Assembly (NCBI GenBank): GCA_965662195.1
Contig: CBFIHA010000016.1
Span: forward strand, 1 to 54,770
Length of the DNA: 54,770 nucleotides
From: UBA1268 sp965662195
GTDB taxonomy: Bacteria; Planctomycetota; Planctomycetia; Pirellulales; UBA1268
Reading direction: 5' to 3'
Shown: one piece after another, positions 25,120 through 34,413 of the stretch
How the letters are laid out: the number at the start of each line of letters is the position of its first letter
Position numbering within the stretch: the first letter of the stretch is position 1
The notes under the pieces: model-generated
Databases searched by the model: none
Told to the model about the DNA's origin: nothing
What the model saw: only the letters and a program-made list of their open reading frames with translations
Program-made: the position numbers and the translations under genes

Positions 25120-25692
25120 TCAGACGAGTTCTTTGCGTGAACCGATCAGCGTCCGGAGCCGTTCGGCCAGCAAGGCCACGTCGAAGGGCTTCTTGAAGCT
25201 CTCGTTGACGTGGGCCCGATCGACCGTGATCTGCGAGCCGTCGTCCGGCAGCAGGGCAATCACGATGGTGTCTGCATACTCGGAGTTCCGCCGCAGATTC
25301 TGGCAGATCTGCTGGGCGTCGATCCGGCCGATGGCATAGTCGACGACGATGCAGTCGGGATGGAAGCTCTCGGCCTGGATGCCCGCCTCAAAGCCACTGG
25401 CGGCCACCTGGATTTTGAAAGACTGCTCAGCCGGCAGGTGCCGCTTCAGATTTTCAATCAGCAGCTGGTCCTGTCCCACCATTAGCACCTTGGCCATGGC
25501 CTCGTCCTCGAGGTCGCCCAGCGGCATGCCGTGCTCCTTGAGAAACTTGATCAAATACTCCCGCGGAATGCGGCGATCCTGTGACCCGGGGATGCGATAT
25601 CCCTTGAGCCTGCCCGAGTCGAACCATTTGCTGACGGTCCGCGGGGCAACCTTGCAGATCTTCGCGACCTGACCCGTTGTAAACACCTTCAT
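25120..25692 (-). CDS. HTH (excisionase/MerR-like) protein with C-terminal receiver domain
   Basis: This 190-residue probable DNA-binding regulator has an inverted domain order. Residues 1-55 are a MerR/excisionase-like helix-turn-helix (FTTGQVAKICKVAPRTVSKW, then GYRIPGSQDRRIPREYL). Residues about 67-185 look like a response-regulator receiver: VLMVGQDQ (only one of the usual two acidic residues, Asp75), the phosphorylation candidate Asp118 in IVVDYA, and Lys168-Pro in FKKPF. The conserved Thr/Ser after the fourth strand is replaced in VIALLPDD. Phosphorylation is therefore possible but signalling may be altered. No histidine kinase is adjacent. The gene lies 369 bp downstream of smc on the same strand and probably has its own promoter. 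Confidence 0.82.
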   Translation of the reverse strand: MKVFTTGQVAKICKVAPRTVSKWFDSGRLKGYRIPGSQDRRIPREYLIKFLKEHGMPLGDLEDEAMAKVLMVGQDQLLIENLKRHLPAEQSFKIQVAASGFEAGIQAESFHPDCIVVDYAIGRIDAQQICQNLRRNSEYADTIVIALLPDDGSQITVDRAHVNESFKKPFDVALLAERLRTLIGSRKELV

Positions 25693-26061
25693 TACATGGA
25701 CTCCATTGGATCTTCGTGTCCGGACTCATCTTTGGCCAGCCCGCACTCGCGATGAGTGTCGAGACACGGCCCCCCCGACGCGGTGAACACCATCGGGAAG
25801 GCCGCGTCACCAGCTTCCGACGGGGCGGCTGTACGCAGTGGGGGCCGTGAGAAAGGCAGTCCGCACGCCCGACCGGTGACCATTTGGCCGACCGGTCTGG
25901 CGAATGCCGAGACCCGCAGGATCCCCCCCTGCGTCATGTGTTCCTTTGCCCCTGGCCTGAACCAGGACACTCAGGAAACATGACCGTCCAAGAGGGTAGA
26001 TCGAAAGATCACGTCGTGAGACTTGAGCCGTTCTTCCGGAAGAATCTGGTCACGCCGCTGA
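25693..26061. other. Intergenic region with palindromes (HTH-receiver upstream/smc downstream)
   Basis: This 369-bp spacer contains no convincing gene. Visible dyads are a 7-bp inverted repeat gaccggt/accggtc at 25871-25897 (13-nt spacer, operator-like) and a perfect 14-bp palindrome ttcttccggaagaa at 26031-26044, just after the smc stop. It also holds gatcgaaagatc near 26001-26012. The first could be a regulatory site of the minus-strand HTH-receiver gene; no T-run marks an intrinsic terminator for smc. Confidence 0.4.
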
Positions 26062-29000
26062 TCAGGCTGCTGCCGACCGTACCGAGGCCTCTTTCGGCTC
26101 GAATCGGACCGCCACCCGCTTGGACACCCCGGACTCTTCCATGGTGACGCCGTAGAGGGTCGTGGCGGTGGCCATCGTCTTCTTGGAATGGGTGACGACG
26201 ATGAACTGCGTTGCGGAGAGAAAATCCCGGAGCACCCCGACAAAACGGTCGACGTTGGCCTCGTCGAGTGCGGCATCGACCTCATCGAGGACGCAGAAGG
26301 GGCTGGGCCGCGACCGGAAGATGGCCAGCAACAGGGCCACGCATGTCATTGTCTTTTCACCACCGGACAGCAGCGAGATGTTGCGGGGCTCCTTGCCGGG
26401 TGGCCGGGCCACGATTTCGACGGTTGTCTCGAGCAGATCCATGTCGGGATCGAGCACGATGTCGGCCTGGCCGCCGCCGAAGAGCCGCTCGAACAGCTCC
26501 CGGAATTCCCCCCGGACCCGCTCGATGGTGTCAGCAAGCAGCCGCCGGCTTTCCTCATTGATCCGTTCGATCAGTTTCTCCACCGCCTGTTTGGCCTCGG
26601 TGACGTCGGCCAGCTGCCCCTCCAGTTCAGCCAGCCGGCCGGCGAGGGCCTCGGCCTCGGCGAGGGCTTCGAGGTTGACTGAGCCGATTGAGCCGAGTTT
26701 GCGGCGAACCTCCTCGATCGCGGCATCGAGTTCGTCACGAACAGCCGGAACTTCAATCGGCTCCCCCTCGAAGTCGGTCGTCGCTGGGGCCGGCAGGGGG
26801 GCAGCGGGGTCGATCTGATAGTCGTCCTGGAGTCGCTCGAGGATCCGGCTGCGTTGGTGGCTGGCCGTCTCCCGTTCAAGGGCTGCGGCATGGGACCGCT
26901 CAGCCGCGGTCTGGATCGTCTGCCGGGACGTCTCCAGCATGGCTGTTGCAAGCTGCTTCGCGGACTGGATGGAGGCCTGGCGATCGGTGAAGTCCTGCAG
27001 CCGGCGGGCGGACCGTTCAGCCGCCAGGCAGGCTTCGGCAAACCGGTCGCCGGCTGCCAGCCGTTCGAGATCGACCACAGCCAGTCGCTGGTCGATTGCC
27101 TGTTTGCGTTCCCGGGCAGCGGCGAGTTCGTTCCGCCTTGTCTCAGCGGTGGCCAGCCGGGCGGTGAGCGTGGCCTCGATCGCTGCTGCCCGTTCACGGC
27201 AGTCGCCGTGGTCACGCCGGAGCTGGGCGACGGCAGCCAAGACCTGTTCCCGGGACTGGTCGATTGCCGCGAGGCTGGCTTCGGCCGCTTCGATCTGTTG
27301 CATGGTTTCAGCCAGCCGGGCTTCCAGTTCGGTCCGTTCGGCGGCGGCTCTCCGGACCGCATCGGCGGTGGTTACCGCCTGCGTCTCAGCCTCATGGAGC
27401 TGCTGCTGCGTGCGGGCGACGGTCTCGCGGCAGCCGGCCAGTTCCCGGTTGAGGCGGTCGCGGTCAGCCCGCTGGGCGGCCCGCTCGGCAGCGAGCTCCT
27501 GCTGTCGGTTGGCAAGCTGTTGCTGCTCGGTGCGGCTCGCTTCCAACAGCCGCTGGGTGGTTTTGAGCCTTTCGGTCGCGGCCTCCGTTTCAGCTTCCAG
27601 CAGCCGCTGGCGGGCCTCGAGATCTCGGCGTTCGCTCTGCCGGCTGACCAGGCCCGTACCGGTTCCTCGGGAGCCGGTCTCAAAGCCACCGTCGGCAGAC
27701 AGCCAGCTGCCATCCTCGGCCAGCAGCAGCGTGCCTGCCGGGACAAACGGCAGCAGCCGCCGTGCCGTCGGCATTGCGTCGACCACCCAGACCCGCCCCA
27801 GCAGGCAGCGGCGCAGCCGCGACGTCTCAGGGCCGCCCGGGATCTCCTCCGCCAGATCGGTCGGGGCGGGAGGGCCGATCAAGGTCGGGTCGTTCCCGGG
27901 AAAATCGGCGGCAATCAGCTGATCAAGTCGGCCGATCAGGCCCCCGGTGTCGACCGGCTGGCTTGCCGGCTCGAAGGCGGGAGGTTCCTGAAGGCTGTCA
28001 AGTGAAATGAAACCGACGCGGCCACCCGACTGGGCGACCGCAGCTGCGGCGGCGGAAGATGTCCAGCAACCGTGCCAGTCGAGCAATTCTGACAATGCGG
28101 TGACAACCAGACGTTCGCCAAGGACACCGATGGCAATATCGACAAGGCTGGCCCAGCGGGCCGTGGCCACGATCAGGTCGGCCGGCAGGCCGAGCAGACC
28201 GGGGATTTCCTGCTCCGACTGTTCCAGCAGGCTGCGGGTCGCCGCGGAGAGGCCCTCACGGCTGCTGATCAGCTCGGCCAGAAACTGCCGCCGGTCACGG
28301 GTCGCTTCGAGGCGAGCCTTGTGATCGGTGAGAACCTGCCAGGCGGCGTCGACCGCCGCTGCCGCCTCTTGCCTGGTAGTTTCGAGCTGCCGCTGGCGGG
28401 CTGCCAACTCGGCCGCCCGATGATCAAGGGCCGCGAGCGTGCCATCGGCCGCAGCGATCAGTTCCTCAAGCCGCTGGACCTGTGTCCAGGCTGCCTCGAG
28501 GTCATCCCGGCAGGTTTCGACCCGGGCCAGCGCAGCGGCAGCAGCCTCCCGGCGCTGGCCGGTAATCAGTTCAGCCTGCTGCTGATCAAACTGTTGCCGA
28601 TCGAGTTGCCGGCGCACTGCGGCCAGCTCTCCTTCGATGGTGGTGGCATCCTGATGCGACCCGGCCGCCTGCTGCTCCTGCCGCTGGAGGGCTGCGATGA
28701 GCTGGGCGGCTTCCGCCGCTGCCCCTGTCTGCTCATCCCGGGCTGCGGTGATCGCTGCCGTGGCGGTTCGCAACTGGTCGGCAGCCTCAGCGACGGCCCG
28801 GCTCGTGGCCACCACCTCTGCCTCGAGTTCGTCGCGGCGGCCGCGGAGTGAGTCACAGCGGGTCTCGGCGGCGGCTGTTCGTTCACGATCGATCGTCAGC
28901 TGGTGCCGGGCCGCAGCCAGGTCCGGGTCGAGTTGTCGCTCGTCGTGGCCGAGCTGTTCGAGCCGCTCGGCGGCGGTGGCCTGCTGCTGCTCCGCCGTGT

Positions 29001-29769
29001 GCAGCTGCTCTTCGGCTTCGGTGACGGTAGTGGCGACCCGCTCGAGCGTGGCAGTGACCTCCACCAGATCGGCCGCCGCAGCGGTGAACCGGAGGGCCTG
29101 AAGCCGGTCGCTGAGTCGCCGCCAGCGGCGGGCCCGCGAGGCCTGGGCCTTGACCGTCTCAAGCCGGCCGGCGACTTCACCGACGATGTCGGCCAGCCGT
29201 TGCCGGTTCTGTTCGGTGCGGTCGAGCCGGCGGACGGCCTCGGCCCGCCGAGAGCGGAACTTGGTGATGCCGGCCGCCTCCTCAAAGACAGCCCGGCGCT
29301 CCTTGCCGGAGGCGACCAGCAGGGCGTCGACCCGACCCTGCTCGATCACGCTGTAGGAGTCGGTGGCGGCTCCGGTGCCGCTGAGAATTTCCCGGATATC
29401 CTTGAGCCGGCTGATGCCGCCGTTGACCAGATATTCGCTCTCGCCACTGCGGTAAACCCGCCGCATGATCCGCACTTCGTCGGCCTCGACCGGTAGTTCG
29501 CGGGTGCTGTTGTCGAAGACCAGCGAGACCTCGGCCGCATTGAGGGCCTTGCGGGCCGTCGAGCCGGCGAAGATGACGTCGGTCGCCTCCCGGCCCCGGA
29601 GGCTCCGGACCGACTGTTCACCCAGGACCCACTTAATCGCATCGACGACGTTCGATTTGCCAGAGCCATTGGGGCCGACAACGACCGTGATGCCGGCCGG
29701 AAAATCGAACCGGGTCCGATCAGCAAAGCTTTTGAAGCCGAAGAGTTCCAGCGCCTTGAGCGTGATCAT
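26062..29769 (-). CDS. smc: Chromosome segregation protein SMC
   Basis: This 1235-residue condensin ATPase organises and segregates the chromosome, with ScpA and ScpB as usual partners. The N-terminal head has Walker A GPNGSGKS (32-39) followed by NVVDAIKWVLGEQ. Long Gln/Arg/Glu/Ala-rich coiled coils run from about 165 to 500 and from about 690 to 1010, separated by a hinge. The C-terminal head has the signature LLSGGEKTM and Walker B FCVLDEVDAALDEAN. The length is normal for the family. The start overlaps the stop of the upstream FlgI-like gene by 4 nt (atga), implying translational coupling. Coiled-coil Gln content is high but intact. Confidence 0.97.
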   Translation of the reverse strand: MITLKALELFGFKSFADRTRFDFPAGITVVVGPNGSGKSNVVDAIKWVLGEQSVRSLRGREATDVIFAGSTARKALNAAEVSLVFDNSTRELPVEADEVRIMRRVYRSGESEYLVNGGISRLKDIREILSGTGAATDSYSVIEQGRVDALLVASGKERRAVFEEAAGITKFRSRRAEAVRRLDRTEQNRQRLADIVGEVAGRLETVKAQASRARRWRRLSDRLQALRFTAAAADLVEVTATLERVATTVTEAEEQLHTAEQQQATAAERLEQLGHDERQLDPDLAAARHQLTIDRERTAAAETRCDSLRGRRDELEAEVVATSRAVAEAADQLRTATAAITAARDEQTGAAAEAAQLIAALQRQEQQAAGSHQDATTIEGELAAVRRQLDRQQFDQQQAELITGQRREAAAAALARVETCRDDLEAAWTQVQRLEELIAAADGTLAALDHRAAELAARQRQLETTRQEAAAAVDAAWQVLTDHKARLEATRDRRQFLAELISSREGLSAATRSLLEQSEQEIPGLLGLPADLIVATARWASLVDIAIGVLGERLVVTALSELLDWHGCWTSSAAAAAVAQSGGRVGFISLDSLQEPPAFEPASQPVDTGGLIGRLDQLIAADFPGNDPTLIGPPAPTDLAEEIPGGPETSRLRRCLLGRVWVVDAMPTARRLLPFVPAGTLLLAEDGSWLSADGGFETGSRGTGTGLVSRQSERRDLEARQRLLEAETEAATERLKTTQRLLEASRTEQQQLANRQQELAAERAAQRADRDRLNRELAGCRETVARTQQQLHEAETQAVTTADAVRRAAAERTELEARLAETMQQIEAAEASLAAIDQSREQVLAAVAQLRRDHGDCRERAAAIEATLTARLATAETRRNELAAARERKQAIDQRLAVVDLERLAAGDRFAEACLAAERSARRLQDFTDRQASIQSAKQLATAMLETSRQTIQTAAERSHAAALERETASHQRSRILERLQDDYQIDPAAPLPAPATTDFEGEPIEVPAVRDELDAAIEEVRRKLGSIGSVNLEALAEAEALAGRLAELEGQLADVTEAKQAVEKLIERINEESRRLLADTIERVRGEFRELFERLFGGGQADIVLDPDMDLLETTVEIVARPPGKEPRNISLLSGGEKTMTCVALLLAIFRSRPSPFCVLDEVDAALDEANVDRFVGVLRDFLSATQFIVVTHSKKTMATATTLYGVTMEESGVSKRVAVRFEPKEASVRSAAA

Positions 29770-31538
29770 GAACCAGGTTCCAGCCGCGCGGTGTCGAACA
29801 ACGCCGGCCAGCGTCCCGCCGGCTGGTCGTTCAGATCGTCCTCCGCGTCCGTGGTTTCGTCGGGCTCGATCTCCCGTTCTTGCTCGGCGACCTCTTCATG
29901 AACGCTGAGCCGGCCGTCGAACTCGGTCGGAATGGCATCGAAAGCGAGCCGGCTGTCAAGTTTTCGTTGGGCCTTGGCCTGCTGCAGGAACTGCACGAGA
30001 TCGGGATAGCCGCCACCGAACTCCACAATCGACCGTAGGATCGGCTCAACCCGCGGGGCAACCGTTTGCTGTTGGTCCGGCTCCCCCGGCCGGAAGCAGC
30101 TGACGGTCGCTTCGGCGCCGGTGACCACCACGACAATGGCCGGCCCGGCCTCGACCCGGAGGTTGTCCTTGACCGGGTGGGAGGTCCCGAACAGCACAAT
30201 CTCGGCCCGGGCGGCCCGGGTGGCGTGGATCAGCGGCTCGCCAGGGACGTCGAGCACATGGAACTGGCAAACATCCTCGAGCGGTTCGCCACGAATGTCG
30301 GGTAGCCGGGGGTCGATCATCGCCAGACCGCGGAAGGCACCGTAGCGGGTCTCGGCACTGCGGCTGCCCAGCAGTGAACGCAGGGCGTCGATCCCGTTGG
30401 CATCATCGATGATGGCCAGGGCCGCCAGGGCTTTTGGCCGGGCACTGCGAAGATCACTTGCCGCCTCAGCCAGGCTGGCGGCGGCGAGCGACTCACCGAG
30501 ATAGGCCAGCGCCTCGGCGGCAACGAAGCGAACCTCGGCATCCTTCGAATCCAGACCTTCCCGCAGTACACCGATGCCTTCCTTGCCGATTGCCTCCAGC
30601 CGCAGCGCTGCCCGTGGAGCCGTCACCGGGTCGGCCAGCTGGCGAGCCAGGAGTTCCAGCCGGGCGTGACGGTTGCCCGCCGGTTCGGCAATCGGCAGCG
30701 AGCGAACCACGCTGATGTAGCGGGCCAGGTTGTTGCGGTAGACATCCGGGATTTCCAGTTCGATGAACCGGTCGGTCTTGGGGGTGGCGACGCCTCGCTT
30801 CACGCCGCGGAGCAGCGCGTGGAAGCGGCGGTTGATGCAGTCACCGATCCGCTTTGACAGTCCGACCGAGCGGTGCTCAGGATTGATCGACAACCCAATC
30901 GGCCGGGAGGTCAGCGCGACCCCACCGCCCGGTACCCGCCCGCGGAGCGTGGCAACCGAATCTTGTGTGCCGCTGGAGACCGGATCGACCAGCAGGGAGC
31001 CCTCGGCCATGCCGAGGGTGTGCCCGTCGCGAATCCTGTTGCCGAGTACGGCCATCTCGACGAGCCGGGTCTCCATCAGGTAACCACCAGCCAGGCTGGC
31101 GGTGTCATGGCTGGGGGGAACCTCAACCATGACATCAAAGCGATCACCCTTGCGAATGCCGGGATGCAGATTGCCTCTCACCCAGACCAGAGCCGTCGAC
31201 CGTGACGCCAGTAGCCGGTTGGGCTCAATCACGCCGCGGGCTTGCATCTCTTCCAGCAGCATCTGGCGGCGGGGATCGGGGGGCGGGTCACTGCCGCTGT
31301 CGGCCAGCCCGGTGACGAGGGCGGCCCGCTCGATCCGCTGGTTGCCGAGGCCCCAAGGAGAGGTGTAGTCGCCCACCAGTTGCGTGGCTGACTCAACTTC
31401 GGCAAGCGCTTCGAGCTCGGGGCTCTGGCTGCGGATGGCAGGTCCGGCACAGCCGCAGGCGACGCCGGCCAGTGCCAGACTGATCAAAACCGAACCAAGC
31501 CGGTGCCCGAGGAGACCGTGGAGCAGATCTTCCCTCAC
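29766..31538 (-). CDS. Exported FlgI-like domain protein with HEAT-like repeats
   Basis: This protein of about 590 residues has a region resembling the flagellar P-ring protein FlgI: VTGLADSGSDPPPDPRRQML, then ALVWVRGNLHPGIRKGDRFD and AEGSLLVDP. It is followed by Ala-rich alpha-helical HEAT-like repeats (ALRLEAIGKEGIGVLREGL, VRFVAAEALAYLGES). An acidic tail ends the protein. A hydrophobic export signal (SVLISLALAGVACGCAG) suggests envelope location, possibly a lipoprotein. The start is uncertain: GTG 31538 places the signal at the N-terminus, whereas the open frame runs to 31847. No other flagellar gene is in the window, so a role in motility is doubtful. It overlaps the smc start by 4 nt. 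Confidence 0.75.
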   Translation of the reverse strand: MREDLLHGLLGHRLGSVLISLALAGVACGCAGPAIRSQSPELEALAEVESATQLVGDYTSPWGLGNQRIERAALVTGLADSGSDPPPDPRRQMLLEEMQARGVIEPNRLLASRSTALVWVRGNLHPGIRKGDRFDVMVEVPPSHDTASLAGGYLMETRLVEMAVLGNRIRDGHTLGMAEGSLLVDPVSSGTQDSVATLRGRVPGGGVALTSRPIGLSINPEHRSVGLSKRIGDCINRRFHALLRGVKRGVATPKTDRFIELEIPDVYRNNLARYISVVRSLPIAEPAGNRHARLELLARQLADPVTAPRAALRLEAIGKEGIGVLREGLDSKDAEVRFVAAEALAYLGESLAAASLAEAASDLRSARPKALAALAIIDDANGIDALRSLLGSRSAETRYGAFRGLAMIDPRLPDIRGEPLEDVCQFHVLDVPGEPLIHATRAARAEIVLFGTSHPVKDNLRVEAGPAIVVVVTGAEATVSCFRPGEPDQQQTVAPRVEPILRSIVEFGGGYPDLVQFLQQAKAQRKLDSRLAFDAIPTEFDGRLSVHEEVAEQEREIEPDETTDAEDDLNDQPAGRWPALFDTARLEPGS

Positions 31539-31909
31539 TGGTTGCGGCGGCAGTGCGTCCCGGCAGCCCCGGTTTTTTTCGGGGGCCGCCGGCGTGGGGA
31601 AAGGCCACCTGTGGCGTGCTCCACGCTCAGCTGCTGGGCCGGGGCAGATTGTTGGTGATGCGACAGGCATGCGTTCGTCCGGTTGCGGGCCAGCCAGAAC
31701 CGGCCAGGGGGTGAATCGGGGCGCGGTGGGAAAATAGGAGTCGGCGGCAGACCGGTCAAGGCAGTTTGCGGTCTGGATCTTCCCGCGGTGCAAGGCCGGA
31801 GCGGGCTTGGTCGGACCCTGCGAACCTGCTAGCGTCCGCCACCTCAAGGGTCCCCGCGGCTGGTTTCGCGGGTTCCCGCATCGATCTGCTTTTTAGCTGG
31901 AGAAATCTT

Positions 31910-32425
31910 GTGAAGACGTCCCGCGGCCGCCGCCTGCCGACCCCTGACCAGCTGCAGATTCGCTGGATGATCCGCCGCGACATGGCAGAGATTCTCTGCA
32001 TCGAGGAAGAGTCGTTCGAGTTCCCCTGGGCCGATGCCGACTTCACCCGCTGCCTCCGGCAGCGAAACTGCATCGGCATGGTGGCCGAGATGGGGGGAGG
32101 GGTGGTTGGCTTCATGCTCTACGAATTGCACCGGGCGAAGGTCCATGTGCTGAACTTCGCCGTCGCCCGATCGCATCGGCGGTTTGGTGTTGGAACCGGC
32201 ATGATGACCAAGCTGATCGCCAAGCTCACGCCGCAGCGGCGGGACCAGATCGTGCTCGAGGTTCGGGAGACCAACCTGCCAGCCCAGCTTTTCTTCCGCT
32301 CGCTCGGGTTCCGGGCGACCGACGTCCTGCGCGACTTCTATCAGGACAGCACCGAAGACGCTTACCTGATGCAGTTCCTGGCACTGCCCGATGAGTCGGA
32401 ACTGCCCCGACGGCTTGCCGGTTGA
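31910..32425 (+). CDS. rimI: GNAT acetyltransferase, RimI-like
   Basis: This 171-residue acetyl-CoA-dependent N-acetyltransferase resembles RimI, which acetylates the N-terminus of ribosomal protein S18. The acetyl-CoA motif appears as VARSHRRFGVGTGMMTKLI, preceded by the strand HVLNFAV and followed by IVLEVRETNLPAQLFFRSLGF, typical of RimI. The start is the GTG at 31910, with ggaga 6 nt upstream; the open frame reaches 31766 without support. The 3' end overlaps the ATP-grasp gene on the other strand by 64 bp. RimI versus another GNAT cannot be settled by eye. Confidence 0.85.
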   Translation: MKTSRGRRLPTPDQLQIRWMIRRDMAEILCIEEESFEFPWADADFTRCLRQRNCIGMVAEMGGGVVGFMLYELHRAKVHVLNFAVARSHRRFGVGTGMMTKLIAKLTPQRRDQIVLEVRETNLPAQLFFRSLGFRATDVLRDFYQDSTEDAYLMQFLALPDESELPRRLAG

Positions 32426-33624
32426 GCCCAACCGCCACTGCAGTGAGCCGTCCCCAGCAGGGGCTTGAGGGCCCGGACCCGGCGCCGGAGCCGCAGGACC
32501 GCGGCTGCTGGGGTGACTGCCGCTGCGAAGACTGTCAGGATCGGCCGACCGGCTTCGATCCGGTCACCGATGACGGGACAATCGGCGAGCAGGGGCCGAT
32601 CGGCTTCCAGGGAAGACCGCATTCGGGTGGCTGCGCTGCCGAGCTGCCGATCGAGTTCGGCGGTGATCGTCACCGGTGCTGCGGCGAAGAGAATCGCCTT
32701 GGCCCAGACACTCCGACCGGTTGGTGTCGCGGCGGGGGGCTGCGGGCTGGGCCAGCCGTAGGCTGCCAGGTGGGCGGCGGCCAGGTTCACTCCCGTCCGC
32801 CGCTCGATTAGCTCCATGGTGGCGGTCGGCCGGGGGTTGATCTCGATGAGGACCGAGCGGAGTGCCGATCTGCCAGCCGTTTGCTGAACAATGAAGTCGA
32901 CGCCGACGAGGCCCAGCAGGCGGCCATGGCTGGTCAGGGTTTCCACCAGCTGCTGCAGGAGGCGGCCCAGTGGATCCTCTGGACCGGGCAGCGGAAGTTC
33001 AACACCGCCGCAGCAGCCGAACCGAGGACCGTGGCACCAGGGCAGGCCGACAAACTGCCGGCAGACGCCAAGCAGTTCTGTCCGGCCGGGGAGCATCAGG
33101 AGGCTGGCTGAAAATGGCGGTCCCGCGACGAACCGTTGCCAGCACGATGCCGGAAGCGGCAGCTGCTCCGCGGTCCACCGGACAATGCCCTGACCGCCAG
33201 CACTGGCTGTTGGCTTCCGCAGGAACGAGCCGTCGGCCGGCAGCCCGGCAGGATCGCAGAACGTCTCGGGAAACAACCAACCGGCGTCCGCGGCCAGGGC
33301 AGCCAGATCAGCCGGCTGCCGCACCAGCGCCAGATCCGCCGGATTATTTCCCACCAGGGGCCGGTCGGCGGCCAGCGTGGCGAGTACCTGGGGATGATTC
33401 TCGAGGCCGCCGCCGTAGACGGCAGGCCCCGGTGGCAGCCGCCTTGCCCGGTTCGGAATCGCCGTCGGATACTCCGCAGGGGTGAGCTTGATGACCTGAC
33501 GACAGACCCGGCTGAGATCCCGATCACTGAACAGGTCGATTGCTGCAACCTCCCAGCCAGCCCGGGCGGCCGACTCGGCAAAGTATCGGGCGCTAGCACC
33601 GATCACCAATAAATTTGTACGCAT
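32362..33624 (-). CDS. ATP-grasp protein of H4MPT gene islands
   Basis: This 420-residue ATP-grasp carboxylate ligase-like protein has an N-terminal pre-ATP-grasp fold (NLLVIGASARYFAESAARAG). The ATP-grasp core shows FLRKPTASAGGQGIVRW (phosphate-binding Gly loop), GVDFIVQ and the metal-binding LIEINPRPTAT (Glu and Asn). This resembles the biotin-carboxylase-related ATP-grasp family repeatedly found with methanopterin C1 genes in methylotrophs and planctomycetes. Fae is divergent, 172 bp away, which supports a role in H4MPT synthesis or modification. The start was set at the ATG at 33624, giving the Rossmann-like N-terminus. The C-terminal about 50 residues are low complexity and overlap rimI on the other strand. 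The substrate is unknown. Confidence 0.82.
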   Translation of the reverse strand: MRTNLLVIGASARYFAESAARAGWEVAAIDLFSDRDLSRVCRQVIKLTPAEYPTAIPNRARRLPPGPAVYGGGLENHPQVLATLAADRPLVGNNPADLALVRQPADLAALAADAGWLFPETFCDPAGLPADGSFLRKPTASAGGQGIVRWTAEQLPLPASCWQRFVAGPPFSASLLMLPGRTELLGVCRQFVGLPWCHGPRFGCCGGVELPLPGPEDPLGRLLQQLVETLTSHGRLLGLVGVDFIVQQTAGRSALRSVLIEINPRPTATMELIERRTGVNLAAAHLAAYGWPSPQPPAATPTGRSVWAKAILFAAAPVTITAELDRQLGSAATRMRSSLEADRPLLADCPVIGDRIEAGRPILTVFAAAVTPAAAVLRLRRRVRALKPLLGTAHCSGGWAQPASRRGSSDSSGSARNCIR

Positions 33625-33796
33625 GGTGCATGGCTGGTCTGGCTGCCGGAGAGCGGTCTTGCGCCGTTCCGCACTGCGGCATCGATTCATTGTCGGTCCT
33701 CCCATGATCGGCTACCTTTGCGACCGTCAGGACTGGAAGGTTTTCCGGCCTGCAGCAAAGCTGAACGATTCAAACTCATCCGAGGAGAAACAGAGC

Positions 33797-34294
33797 ATGT
33801 CGATGTTCATTGGTGAAGCCCTGGCCGGTGATGGTAATGAAGTGGCCCATATCGATCTTTTGATCGGCAGCAAGGACGGGCCCGTCGGCGTCGCCTTTGC
33901 CAATGCTCTGGCTCGGCAGAGCGAGGGTCATTCAAACCTATTGGCGGTGCTCTCGCCCAATCTGGCGGTGAAGCCCGCCACTGTGATGATCACCAAGGTG
34001 ACCATCAAGGGGGCCAAGCAGGCAGTTCAGATGTTCGGCCCAGCGCAGGCCGCGGTAGCCAAGGCGGTTGCCGACAGCGTCGAGGGCGGGGTGATTCCGA
34101 AGGATCAGGCCGAAGACTTGGTCATTGTCTGTGGCGTGTTCATCCACTGGTTGGCCGAAGACGACAAGAAGATCTACGACAATAACTACAAGGCTACGAT
34201 TGACTCGATCGTCAACGCGATGCAAAACAAACCGAGTGCCGACGAAATGCTGGCTGGCAAGGACGCGGCGGCGCATCCGTTTCGGGGATTTTAG
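33797..34294 (+). CDS. fae: Formaldehyde-activating enzyme Fae
   Basis: Fae condenses formaldehyde with tetrahydromethanopterin to methylene-H4MPT, the entry reaction of the H4MPT oxidation/detoxification route in the cytoplasm. The 165-residue product is of normal length. The conserved start IGEALAGDGNEVAHIDLLIG holds the catalytic His18. The typical KPATVMITKVTIK and MFGPAQAAVAKAVADSVE follow, and the C-terminus ends NAMQNKPSADEML. The ATG at 33797 has gaggag 9 nt upstream. Base and codon use look less extremely GC-rich than the neighbours (for example aat, att, aaa codons), consistent with high expression. The next gene on the strand is the methylene-H4MPT dehydrogenase, about 220 bp on. 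Confidence 0.97.
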   Translation: MSMFIGEALAGDGNEVAHIDLLIGSKDGPVGVAFANALARQSEGHSNLLAVLSPNLAVKPATVMITKVTIKGAKQAVQMFGPAQAAVAKAVADSVEGGVIPKDQAEDLVIVCGVFIHWLAEDDKKIYDNNYKATIDSIVNAMQNKPSADEMLAGKDAAAHPFRGF

Positions 34295-34298
34295 CTTT

Positions 34299-34333
34299 AA
34301 GGCGGCGGGGCCATCCATGGCCCCCGCCGCCTT
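34299..34333 (+). terminator. Strong hairpin after fae (terminator or mRNA-stabilising)
   Basis: Arms 34299-34313 and 34318-34333 pair over about 15 bp with one bulged base and a 4-nt loop, starting 4 nt after the fae stop. The following ttggcc is not a true T-run, so it may attenuate or protect the fae mRNA 3' end rather than stop transcription fully. Confidence 0.6.
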
Positions 34334-34413
34334 GGCCGGTTGCAGCCCAGGCAGCCGCCGGTGTGAGTTTTGATATTGCGTCTTCGCGTCTACGAGCAAT
34401 AAGCCCTGCTTAG

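Noticed and set aside
26854..28005. Plus-strand ORFs inside smc
   Set aside because: They run antisense through the coiled-coil and hinge region and have only compositional bias, no domains.
29766..31538. Flagellar gene cluster
   Set aside because: Only a FlgI-like domain is present; no other flagellar gene occurs in 54 kb.
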